19,590 bases of DNA from Ruminococcaceae bacterium UBA3751 (GTDB lineage Bacteria > Bacillota > Clostridia > Oscillospirales > Acutalibacteraceae). The notes under the pieces were generated by a model. The model ran no database searches. It was not told the DNA's origin and saw only the letters and a program-made list of their open reading frames with translations. The stretch covers positions 67,359 to 86,948 of the forward strand of contig DFGL01000045.1 in the NCBI GenBank assembly GCA_002371215.1. The letters run 5' to 3'. Below are positions 1 to 7,096 of this stretch, one piece after another (within the stretch, counting starts at the first letter, position 1; every line of letters starts with the position of its first letter). The translations under genes and the position numbers were made by a program.

Positions 1-37
1 CCGGAGGTCGTAGGTTCGAGTCCTACCTCCGCAACCA
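1..37 (+). tRNA. 3' part of a tRNA gene (T-arm, acceptor strand, encoded CCA)
   Basis: The window opens inside a tRNA. A five-base variable loop (AGGTC) is followed by a T-stem GTAGG / CCTAC enclosing the loop TTCGAGT, then acceptor strand CTCCGCA, discriminator A and an encoded CCA ending at 37. The short variable loop excludes Leu, Ser and Tyr types. The anticodon lies outside the window, so the amino acid cannot be assigned. The same acceptor tail recurs twice downstream inside the 187-bp repeat. Confidence 0.9.
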
Positions 38-98
38 CAAAGAGAAAGACACCGTAGGGTGTCTTTTTTCTTTGTAATCGAGGACTCGAACCTACGAC
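7..98. repeat. 18-nt inverted repeat of the tRNA T-arm
   Basis: Bases 7-24 (GTCGTAGGTTCGAGTCCT, T-arm of the tRNA) recur perfectly as their reverse complement at 81-98, just beyond the terminator. The inverted T-arm occurs again at 268-285 and, with a base change, at about 456-472. Read on the minus strand the inverted copies are not followed by an acceptor strand or CCA, so they are not tRNA genes on the other strand. Confidence 0.85.
37..75 (+). terminator. tRNA terminator hairpin, copy 1
   Basis: A long near-perfect inverted repeat runs from ACAAAGAGAAAGACACC over loop GTAG to GGTGTC, a T-run and CTTTGT. The inner eight base pairs (AAGACACC/GGTGTCTT) followed by a T-run make a classical intrinsic terminator directly after the tRNA CCA. 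The A-rich flank pairs with the T-run, so the structure could also act on the other strand. Confidence 0.85.
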
Positions 99-160
99 AA
101 GCACACCGATTGCGGCAAAATACATAATAAGAATTTTTCAGACTTTTGACGGAATCGGGA

Positions 161-183
161 GAAAAGCTCCGGCGGAGCTTTTC
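161..183. repeat. GAAAAGCTCC hairpin, copy 1
   Basis: A perfect 10-bp stem, GAAAAGCTCC/GGAGCTTTTC, encloses a three-base loop (GGC). A second copy lies at 348-370 with a loop change (GGT). It resembles a bidirectional terminator or a REP-like palindrome. The base difference falls in the loop, leaving the stem intact. Confidence 0.7.
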
Positions 184-223
184 GTTGTGCGTCGCGCAAA
201 TTTTTCAGTCTACCTCCGCAACC

Positions 224-262
224 ACAAAGAGAAAGACACCGTAGGGTGTCTTTTTTCTTTGT
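224..262 (+). terminator. Terminator hairpin, copy 2
   Basis: This is an exact copy of the tRNA terminator at 37-75, repeated 187 bp later as part of tandem unit 2. No gene lies between the two copies, so it only backs up the first terminator. Confidence 0.75.
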
Positions 263-410
263 AATCGAGGACTCGAACCTACGACAAGCACACCGATTGC
301 GGCAAAATACATAATAAGAATATTTCAGACTTTTGACGGAATCGGGAGAAAAGCTCCGGTGGAGCTTTTCGTTGTGCGTCGCACAAATTTTTCAGTCTAC
401 CTCCGCAACC

Positions 411-449
411 ACAAAGAGAAAGACACCGTAAGGTGTCTTTTTTCATTGT
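411..449 (+). terminator. Terminator hairpin, copy 3
   Basis: This is the third copy, in the partial repeat unit, with a loop-proximal change (GTAA instead of GTAG) and CATTGT in place of CTTTGT. The AAGACACC/GGTGTCTT core stem and T-run are kept. Confidence 0.75.
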
Positions 450-563
450 AAAAACGGACTCGAACCTATGACAATCAACTGAAATATTTGTTTTATAATA
501 ATTATTCTTGATTTTATGATATAAAACTTTAATACCTAATACATTTAACCGGCTCTTTTCTTT

Positions 564-591
564 TTGCCGCTTTTTTTCATAAGTATATAAT
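564..591 (+). promoter_or_regulatory. Possible housekeeping promoter upstream of the sigma factor gene
   Basis: TTGCCG at 564-569, a 16-nt spacer and TATAAT at 586-591 fit a sigma-A promoter. A second TATAAT lies at 594-599 without a convincing -35. This promoter would give basal expression of the sigma operon in addition to the ECF-type promoter about 40 bp downstream. AT-rich DNA yields such matches by chance, so confidence is moderate. The stretch 473-560 otherwise shows nothing recognisable. Confidence 0.45.
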
Positions 592-625
592 GTTATAATA
601 AATAAAAATGTTTTAAAAAATTTTT

Positions 626-652
626 GGCATATCTTGATTTTCGTTCCACTAA
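626..652 (+). promoter_or_regulatory. ECF-type promoter P1 (probable autoregulation of the sigma factor)
   Basis: GGCATAT (626-632) and CCACTAA (646-652) are separated by 13 nt. Identical blocks with identical spacing occur at 8683-8709 and 12485-12511, each just upstream of a gene unit. GGCATAT-N15-ACTAA has the geometry of ECF promoters (compare the GGAACTT ... TC-AA type). An A/T tract precedes it, as in P3. The predicted transcript starts near 660, about 25 nt before the start codon. A small inverted repeat, CATAC/GTATG (653-668), lies at the predicted 5' end. Confidence 0.75.
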
Positions 653-684
653 CATACGAGAGAGTATGAGAGGAGGTGATGCTG

Positions 685-1245
685 TTGAGTCAGATGAAGC
701 AAAAAGCGGACGCGTTGCTGACGGAGGCGTATGAAAAATACAATACGCTGCTTCTGAAGTTTTGCTATACAAAACTGACGGAGGATAAAACAACCGCTGA
801 TGATATTGTTCAGGAAGCCCTGCTCGTTTATTATAAACGGCTTCTGAAAGGCGAAGAATTTGAAAAGCCGCTTGCATTTTTATATCAAACTGCGGCAAAT
901 CTTTGTAAAAATGCAAACAAGGTTGCTACAAAGCAGGCAATGCGAACGGTTCAGCTGGAAGAAATCTCTGACGTAGCAGCACAGGAAGAGAACACTTTGG
1001 CAAGTGAGCTCGATTACGACGAAATCAAGGAAAAGCTTTTGCAACGGCTTGAGACTGAGGAGCTTGAGCTATATCGGTTGAAATACGTTGAGGATAAATC
1101 ACTCAAGGAAATAGCCGAGTTAATGAACATAACACCTAATGCGGTCGCCAAGCGAACACAGCGGCTCAGGGCTGTAATAAAACAGCTTGTCGAGCCAACA
1201 ATAGCAGTTTATGAAAGGGGGTCTATATATGGATATCAAAGTTAA
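685..1245 (+). CDS. ECF-family RNA polymerase sigma-70 factor
   Basis: This cytoplasmic transcription factor should direct RNA polymerase to the GGCATAT/CCACTAA promoters. About 186 aa, normal for an ECF sigma. The N-terminal half carries sigma region 2 (core-binding helices, with DDIVQEALLVYYKRL near residues 37-51). The C-terminal half carries region 4, with the helix-turn-helix SLKEIAELMNITPNAVAKRT around residues 139-158. Region 3 is absent. Start choice: the AGGAGG at 671-676 is 8 nt from TTG 685 but far too close to GTG 676 and ATG 679. ATG 694 is the other option. It opens the operon, and its 3' end overlaps the next gene by 17 nt, which suggests translational coupling with its regulator. 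Family assignment is firm; the regulon is inferred from promoter matches. Confidence 0.88.
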   Translation: MSQMKQKADALLTEAYEKYNTLLLKFCYTKLTEDKTTADDIVQEALLVYYKRLLKGEEFEKPLAFLYQTAANLCKNANKVATKQAMRTVQLEEISDVAAQEENTLASELDYDEIKEKLLQRLETEELELYRLKYVEDKSLKEIAELMNITPNAVAKRTQRLRAVIKQLVEPTIAVYERGSIYGYQS

Positions 1246-1924
1246 CGCCGTTACATTGACAAGGGCATTAAACGATAATAGTTTCAAAACGGAATTAATT
1301 GAATATTTAAACAGCGTTGTTGATGAAGAGCTTGAAAACGGCGAATATATGGACATTGACCTTATAGAAGAATGTACTGAAATGATTTTCGATTTGGAAA
1401 ACGGTTATGAGGTTTTGAACATAGAACGCGAAGCTGCGAAAAAGATTATTAAGTTCTGCCATAAAAAGACCGTTAATAAAACGCGCTACAGACAAATTGC
1501 AGCAGCAATTGCCGTAATACTGATTGCGCATACCGCAACGTATGCATCCGTACCCGCTTATGCGGAGGCAGTTGACAGTTTTACGAGCAGGATTTTTGAA
1601 ATGCTTGAAAATGCTTCAAAGCAAACGGATGACGGAAGCGATGAGTATTCGCAGATATACGTTGTTACGCCTGAAAATTTCAGCGATAGTGTTAGTTCGG
1701 TGGATGAGGTAAATCTTGACGGCTGCAAAGTATATGCGATACCGTACGAAAAAGTTAGCGAAAATTTGGATCCTGTAAATGACGGGGTTGAGATTCCGCT
1801 GTCTGAGTGCAAAATTGGAAAGCCTGAAATAATAACAGACAGCGGGCAAAAATACATTGAAATTTCGGTTTCATATAAAGGTCATACAGAAATAGTTGAA
1901 TTTATCTTAAACGAAGGAGAATAA
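1229..1924 (+). CDS. Single-pass membrane protein, probable anti-sigma factor
   Basis: 231 aa. An N-terminal cytoplasmic part (about residues 1-88, acidic, helical) is followed by one hydrophobic segment, IAAAIAVILIAHTATYA (about 90-106), and an external C-terminal domain of about 125 aa. This topology, the position directly after an ECF sigma gene and the 17-nt overlap are the usual signs of a membrane-bound anti-sigma factor that holds the sigma factor until an outside signal arrives. I see no zinc-binding HxxxCxxC motif and no recognisable RsgI carbohydrate-binding module, so its class is unclear. Start: AAAGGGGG at 1214-1221 is correctly spaced for ATG 1229. The in-frame ATG 1211 precedes that site and lacks one of its own. 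It ends 3 nt before the LRR gene, so the three genes form one operon. The role is inferred from context. Confidence 0.7.
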   Translation: MDIKVNAVTLTRALNDNSFKTELIEYLNSVVDEELENGEYMDIDLIEECTEMIFDLENGYEVLNIEREAAKKIIKFCHKKTVNKTRYRQIAAAIAVILIAHTATYASVPAYAEAVDSFTSRIFEMLENASKQTDDGSDEYSQIYVVTPENFSDSVSSVDEVNLDGCKVYAIPYEKVSENLDPVNDGVEIPLSECKIGKPEIITDSGQKYIEISVSYKGHTEIVEFILNEGE

Positions 1925-1927
1925 AGT

Positions 1928-4900
1928 ATGAAAAGGATAATATCATGTCTTTTATCAATATTAATGGTAATAAGCACGCTTAACGGCGTGCCTGTTTCCG
2001 TTTCCGCGGCGGACGCCGCAACCGAGGGCTCCTGCGGCGCCGAAGCGGTTTGGGAATACGATGAAAACACCAAAACGCTGGAAATCGGCGGATTCGGCGC
2101 AACGGATAACTATAGCTCCGCCAGCCCTGCGCCCTGGAATGCTTATAAAGATGAAATCACCACGCTGACCGTCGGCGAAGGTATTACGAAACTGGGCGAT
2201 TATTCCTTCAACGGTTTAACCGCCCTTACCTCCGTATTTCTGCCGGATACGTTGAAATCTCTTAACAGCTATGCGTTTTACAAGTGTAAAAGTTTAGCAA
2301 GCCTTGATATACCTAACGGTGTTACTTCAATTGGTAAATGGTCATTTGGGTATTGTACAGGGTTGACAAGTCTCACTCTTCCCGGCAGCATATCATCTAT
2401 CGGAGCTCAGGCATTTAACAGTTCGGGCTTAACCGACGTAACAATACAAAACGGTGTTACAAAAATTGACGGTTATGCGTTTGCCGGTTGTAAGGATTTA
2501 ATAAATATTGAAATACCAAACAGCGTTACCTACATAGAAATATATGCTTTTTTGAATTGTGAAAAATTAAAGAGTATCGCTATTCCGGATGGCGTAAAAG
2601 CCTTAAGGGCTATGACTTTTAGAGGGTGCTCAGGCTTAACAAGTATATCTATACCGAAAAGCGTAACAGGAATTGAAAATTACGCTTTTGACGGTTGCCC
2701 CGGCTTAACAAGAATTGACGTTGACAGTGATAATCCCTCGTACTGTTATGTAGGCGGCGTTTTATATAACAAAGCTATGACAAAGATAGTGTATTGTCCG
2801 CAGAATAACAGCGTAACGGATTTGGTTTTACCCGCAACGCTTGGCAATATCGGCGATTCTGCGTTCAACGGCTGTTCAACTTTAACAAGTATTACGATTC
2901 CCGACAGCGTTACAAGCATCGGTAATGCTGCGTTCAGCGGTTGTACAGGTTTAACGAGTATTACGATTCCCGACAGCGTAACAAGTCTAGGTAATTATGA
3001 GTTCAGCGGTTGTACAGGTTTAACGAGCATTACGATTCCCGACAGCGTAACAAGTCTAGGTAATTATGAGTTCAGCGGTTGTACAAGCTTAACGAACGTA
3101 ACGATTCCTAAAGGTGTTACGAGCATAGGTAATTCTGCGTTCAGAGATTGTACAGGTTTAACGAGCATTGCAATCCCTGATGGCGTTACAAGCATTGGCG
3201 ATAATGCGTTCTACGTCTGTTCAGGTTTAACGAGCATTACGATTCCCGACAGCGTAACAAACATAGGCAGTTTTGCCTTTTACGGATGCAAAAGTTTAAA
3301 AGAAATCAATATACCCGAAGGCGTTACAAGCATTGGCGATAATGCGTTCTACGTCTGTTCAGGTTTAACGAGCATTACGATTCCAGACAGCGTAACAAAC
3401 ATAGGCAGTTTTGCCTTTTACGGATGCAAAAGTTTAAAAGAAATCAATATACCCGAAGGCGTAGCGAGTATTGGAGATTATACGTTCTACGCCTGTTCAG
3501 GTTTAACAGGCATAACAATCCCCGACAGCGTAACAAGTATAGGTAATTATGCGTTCACCGGTTGTAAAGGTTTAACGAGCATTACAATTCCTGAAGGTGT
3601 TACAAGCATCGGCGATTTTGCGTTCACCGGTTGTTCAGGTTTAACGAGCATAACAATCCCTGAAAGCGTAACAAGCATAGGTAATAATGCGTTCAGCGGT
3701 TGTACAGGTTTAACGAGCATTACAATCCCTGAAAGCTTAACAAGCATAGGTAATAATGCGTTCACCGGTTGTACAGGTTTAACGAGCATTACAATCCCTG
3801 ATGGCGTTACAAGCATTGGCGATAATGCGTTCAGAAATTGTACAGATTTAACGAGCATTACGATTCCCGACAGCGTAACAAGTATAGGTAATTGTGCGTT
3901 CTGCGGTTGTACAGGTTTAACGAGCATTACAATTCCTGAAGGTGTTACAAGCATCGGCGATTTTGCGTTCAATGGTTGCACAAGTTTAACGAGCATTATC
4001 ATTCCGAATAGCGTTACAAATTTCGGCGAAAACGCATTCAGCGGTTGTATAGGCTTAACGAGTGTTGCCCTTTCTGAAAATATTTCAAGTATCTCCTATG
4101 CTGCGTTCGGCGGTTGTAAAGGCTTAAAAAGCATTACGCTTCCTGACAGCGTTACGAATATCGGTGAGCGTGCTTTTGAGGAGTGTACAAGTTTAACGAG
4201 TGTAACGATTACAGGCAACGACGTTAGCATCGGAAGTTATGCTTTTAATGGTTGTTCCGTCTTAACGAGCGTTACGATTACAGGAAGCGTTAAGTGTATT
4301 GGCGATTATGCATTCTACGGTTGCATAGGCTTAACGAACGCTCCGATTTCTGACGGTGTAACTTCTATTGGTACAGGCGCGTTTAAAGAATGCAGAGGGT
4401 TAACAAGCGTTACAATTCCGAACAGTGTAACATCAATTTGCAATGAAGCGTTTGAATTCAGCGGCTTAACAAGCATCGAGATTCCCGATAGTGTAACGGA
4501 AATAGGTGAAACAGCGTTCTATGGTTGTTATAATCTAAAACAAGCTGTTATAGGAAACGGCGTATCAGAAATTAAACAGCAGACGTTTTATAATTGCTAC
4601 GAATTAGAGGATTTAACGATTGGAAGTAGTTTAAGAATTGTAGGCAATTCGGCGTTTTCTACGAGCGGTTCTTATACAAAATTAAAAACCATCAATGTAA
4701 GCCGTGACAATCCCTACTTTGACAGCAGAAATAACTGTAACGCATTAATTGAAACTGCCTCCGATACGTTAGTTCTTGGTACCTGCAACACGGTTATTCC
4801 TGATGGAGTTAAGAAAATAGGGGATAGAGCCTTTCAACAAAACGACGGCTTAACGGCTATTGATATTCCGGATTCAGTTGAAGAAATCGGAGCTTCTGCA

Positions 4901-7015
4901 TTCAGCGGTTGCAGCTTTGAAAGTGTTATAATCCCCGATAGCGTTGTAACGATTGGCGAACAGGCCTTTGGCGGATGTGCCGCTTTATCTGACGTTACGC
5001 TTGGCAACAGTGTTAAAACGATAGAAAAATGGGCGTTTATTAATTGCCATAAACTTTACAGTATCGTGATTCCTCAAAGCGTAAAAACGATTGGCGAAGG
5101 CGCGCTTTCAACCGTAAAGAATATGGTCGTTTACAGTAAGGACTGTACCGGCACTATAGGCGGTAATTATTTACCGTATAGCCCGCAATCACTCAAAATA
5201 AAATGCTTTAAGGATTCAACAACGTATAAATACTTTAAGGATAAGAACGTTGGCTCGCTTATTATTCTTTGCACCGACGGAAGCGAAAACCACAGCTTCA
5301 AGAAGAACCGCCCGTATTGCCTCCATGGTTGCGGAGCCACAAACCCGAATTACGACGCAAGCTATAACGGCACCTGCGGCGAGGATGTAGAGTGGAATTA
5401 TGACGATGAAACCTATACCTTAACCGTTTACGGCGAGGGCGCAATGGATAATACGCAGCCCTGGTCAGCGTTTGCTCCGTACGTTAAGTATGTTGAAATT
5501 GAAAACGGCGTTACCTCCATCGGCAACGGCTCGTTTAAAAACTGCAATAATATTGTCAAAGTCACTATTCCCGAAAGCGTTACCTCTATTGGCGAAGGTG
5601 CATTTGAGGGCTGCCCCTGGTTGCGCTCCATTGCTCTTCCCGGCAGCGTTACCTCTCTTGGCGACGGCGTATTTACAGGCTGCAGAAGATTAACGCTGAT
5701 TGACTACGCCGGCACAAAGGCGCAGTGGAACGCATATGCCGAAAGCGCAATCAACGCTGATGAAATTAAAAAGACAGTTGTGTATTGCACGGACGGTGCG
5801 CTTTATGATAAAAACCTTTACTATGTTGAAAATGGCGCTATTTATTCTGTAGACAAGAAAAAGTTGATTAAAATTATTACCGTTAATACAGATAAGGAAT
5901 TCAATGTTCCTTCGGGCGTTAAGGTCATTACCGAGGGAGCTTTTGAAAACACTGACGTTGAAGTAGTTAATTGTTCCGAAACCGTTACGGAGATAGAAAA
6001 GCAAGCGCTTACAGGTGAAGAACTTCAGGTTGTAAACCTTTCCGACAGTATTTCAACTATTGATGAAAATGCGATGGATGACGAAATGCTCGCAGTTGTA
6101 TATAACAATTCTGTTACTCATAAAGCGTTACTTAAAAACAATCATTCAAATATAGTTTCGCTTGAACTGAAAAGCGCCTCTGTTAACGTGAGTGCAACTA
6201 AAAGCGCTAAAGTAAAAACTCCTGTGTTATTTAGTAGCAGTGGTACCACTACAACTCTTTCAACATCTGCATTCGGCTATACCGGAAGGGAAATTAAGCC
6301 TACCGTAATTATCATGAAGAATGGTAAAATACTCAGCAACAATAATTATAATGATTCATACTCCAGTAAAGAGTATAAGAACAACATAAATGCTGGTAAA
6401 GCCACAATAAAAGTATCTTTAAAAGGCGTAACGCGTAGTGGCAGAAGGGTAGCAAGAAACATCAGCTTCCATATTTATTATAACGCAAATAATCTGAATG
6501 CTTATCTTTCAACACGTAATTATACATATAACGGTAATACACCGAGAATAACTGTTAAAACTCCAAACGGTAAAAACGTGCCGGCAAATCAGTATTCAGT
6601 AAGCGGCCTCTCCTCTGCAGTTGGCGAGCATAAGGTTATCATTACTACAAAAACCAATCTTAAAGGTAAGGGCGTTGCCTTCCCGATGAATCGCGGAAGC
6701 ATAATACTTACCTATAAGGTTAGACCTAAAACAACAAAAGTTAAACGTCTTAAAAAAGGTTCTAAGTCGATAACGGTTAAATGGAAAAAGCAAACAAAGC
6801 AGGTTGACGGATACCAGATTCAATACAGCACCAACAAGAAGTTTAAGGGCGCTAAAACGGTTACGCTCACAGGCGCAAAGAAAACGACTAAACGAATCAA
6901 AGGACTGAAAGGTAAGAAAAAGTATTATGTTCGCATTCAGACCTTTAAAAAGGTAAACGGAAGATACTATTTCTCAGACTGGTCCAAAGTAAAGAGAGTT
7001 AAAACTAAAAAATAA
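1928..7015 (+). CDS. Giant exported BspA-like leucine-rich repeat (LRR_5) surface protein
   Basis: 1695 aa. A Sec signal peptide (cleavage likely after VSVSA, residue 27) leads into a GxCG...W.YD...TL domain. It is followed by a long array of 23-residue LRR_5 repeats of the type LTSITIPDSVTSIGNNAF-GC, running to about residue 1070. The GTCG domain and a few LRRs return at about 1148. Ig-like beta-rich segments lie around 1410-1595 and a Lys-rich Fn3-like module (about 1602-1695) ends the protein. BspA-type proteins are surface adhesins that bind host or microbial partners; no partner can be read from sequence. No LPXTG, SLH or C-terminal membrane anchor is visible. AAGGAG stands upstream of ATG 1928, and the gene is probably co-transcribed with sigma and anti-sigma. 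Central repeats are nearly identical in DNA, while both ends are more GC-rich and diverged, consistent with recent array expansion. Confidence 0.92.
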   Translation: MKRIISCLLSILMVISTLNGVPVSVSAADAATEGSCGAEAVWEYDENTKTLEIGGFGATDNYSSASPAPWNAYKDEITTLTVGEGITKLGDYSFNGLTALTSVFLPDTLKSLNSYAFYKCKSLASLDIPNGVTSIGKWSFGYCTGLTSLTLPGSISSIGAQAFNSSGLTDVTIQNGVTKIDGYAFAGCKDLINIEIPNSVTYIEIYAFLNCEKLKSIAIPDGVKALRAMTFRGCSGLTSISIPKSVTGIENYAFDGCPGLTRIDVDSDNPSYCYVGGVLYNKAMTKIVYCPQNNSVTDLVLPATLGNIGDSAFNGCSTLTSITIPDSVTSIGNAAFSGCTGLTSITIPDSVTSLGNYEFSGCTGLTSITIPDSVTSLGNYEFSGCTSLTNVTIPKGVTSIGNSAFRDCTGLTSIAIPDGVTSIGDNAFYVCSGLTSITIPDSVTNIGSFAFYGCKSLKEINIPEGVTSIGDNAFYVCSGLTSITIPDSVTNIGSFAFYGCKSLKEINIPEGVASIGDYTFYACSGLTGITIPDSVTSIGNYAFTGCKGLTSITIPEGVTSIGDFAFTGCSGLTSITIPESVTSIGNNAFSGCTGLTSITIPESLTSIGNNAFTGCTGLTSITIPDGVTSIGDNAFRNCTDLTSITIPDSVTSIGNCAFCGCTGLTSITIPEGVTSIGDFAFNGCTSLTSIIIPNSVTNFGENAFSGCIGLTSVALSENISSISYAAFGGCKGLKSITLPDSVTNIGERAFEECTSLTSVTITGNDVSIGSYAFNGCSVLTSVTITGSVKCIGDYAFYGCIGLTNAPISDGVTSIGTGAFKECRGLTSVTIPNSVTSICNEAFEFSGLTSIEIPDSVTEIGETAFYGCYNLKQAVIGNGVSEIKQQTFYNCYELEDLTIGSSLRIVGNSAFSTSGSYTKLKTINVSRDNPYFDSRNNCNALIETASDTLVLGTCNTVIPDGVKKIGDRAFQQNDGLTAIDIPDSVEEIGASAFSGCSFESVIIPDSVVTIGEQAFGGCAALSDVTLGNSVKTIEKWAFINCHKLYSIVIPQSVKTIGEGALSTVKNMVVYSKDCTGTIGGNYLPYSPQSLKIKCFKDSTTYKYFKDKNVGSLIILCTDGSENHSFKKNRPYCLHGCGATNPNYDASYNGTCGEDVEWNYDDETYTLTVYGEGAMDNTQPWSAFAPYVKYVEIENGVTSIGNGSFKNCNNIVKVTIPESVTSIGEGAFEGCPWLRSIALPGSVTSLGDGVFTGCRRLTLIDYAGTKAQWNAYAESAINADEIKKTVVYCTDGALYDKNLYYVENGAIYSVDKKKLIKIITVNTDKEFNVPSGVKVITEGAFENTDVEVVNCSETVTEIEKQALTGEELQVVNLSDSISTIDENAMDDEMLAVVYNNSVTHKALLKNNHSNIVSLELKSASVNVSATKSAKVKTPVLFSSSGTTTTLSTSAFGYTGREIKPTVIIMKNGKILSNNNYNDSYSSKEYKNNINAGKATIKVSLKGVTRSGRRVARNISFHIYYNANNLNAYLSTRNYTYNGNTPRITVKTPNGKNVPANQYSVSGLSSAVGEHKVIITTKTNLKGKGVAFPMNRGSIILTYKVRPKTTKVKRLKKGSKSITVKWKKQTKQVDGYQIQYSTNKKFKGAKTVTLTGAKKTTKRIKGLKGKKKYYVRIQTFKKVNGRYYFSDWSKVKRVKTKK
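2851..4050 (+). repeat. 69-bp codon-phased tandem repeats within the LRR gene
   Basis: Successive 69-bp (23-codon) units share long identical runs such as GGTTTAACGAGCATTACGAT. For example, units 2948-3016 and 3017-3085 differ at one base. The repeats keep the reading frame, so gain or loss of units changes protein length without a frameshift. Similarity drops outside this core. Confidence 0.88.
3182..3457 (+). repeat. 138-bp duplication (two LRR units) in the LRR gene
   Basis: Bases 3182-3319 and 3320-3457 are direct neighbours that differ at one position only (CCCGAC versus CCAGAC). The unit is exactly twice 69 bp. It carries a characteristic LRR pair ending SLKEINIPEG, so it is a recent in-frame segmental duplication. 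Confidence 0.9.
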
Positions 7016-7062
7016 ACAGCTCCTCTCGGCGGCTTGTCGGGCTACGGCCCGGCAGGCTGTTT
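7014..7062 (+). terminator. Intergenic hairpin after the LRR gene, possible weak terminator
   Basis: An outer AAACAGC/GCTGTTT pair encloses an 8-bp G+C-rich stem (TGTCGGGC/GCCCGGCA, loop TACG). It begins within the stop codon region of the LRR gene. The T-run is weak (GTTTAT), so it may attenuate transcription or protect the mRNA end rather than stop transcription completely. The next gene has no visible promoter of its own and so probably depends on read-through. Confidence 0.55.
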
Positions 7063-7096
7063 ATAAAAAGTATCAGTAGTGAATAAGGAGAGAACT

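Larger units (their letters stand above)
23..472. repeat. 187-bp tandem repeat carrying tRNA acceptor tails
   Basis: The unit starts at CTACCTCCGCAACC (23, 210, 397), giving a period of exactly 187 bp. Units 1 (23-209) and 2 (210-396) differ at only three positions that I can see (T/A near 134/321, C/T in the hairpin loop at 173/360, G/A near 196/383). Unit 3 is partial and diverged, fading out around 472. Each unit contains the last ~15 nt of the tRNA, the terminator, an inverted copy of the T-arm and, in the full units, a GAAAAGCTCC hairpin. There is no ORF. Copies 2 and 3 of the tRNA tail lack the rest of the tRNA, so they are not functional tRNAs. Confidence 0.92.

Noticed and set aside
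81..285. T-arm sequences on the minus strand as additional tRNA genes
   Set aside because: After the T-arm there is no acceptor strand or CCA on that strand, and no D-arm or anticodon arm upstream.
593..916. Minus-strand frame over the sigma factor promoter and 5' end
   Set aside because: It lies opposite a clear sigma factor gene and its promoters, and has no family resemblance or initiation signal.
3547..4002. Minus-strand open frame of 151 codons inside the LRR gene
   Set aside because: It is created by the 69-bp codon-phased repeats, which leave the opposite strand free of stops. It has no ribosome binding site and encodes a monotonous IVMLVKPVQP pattern.
2851..4050. Regular repeats that could suggest a CRISPR array
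   Set aside because: The period is exactly 23 codons, the repeats are in frame within a long gene, and there are no unique spacers.
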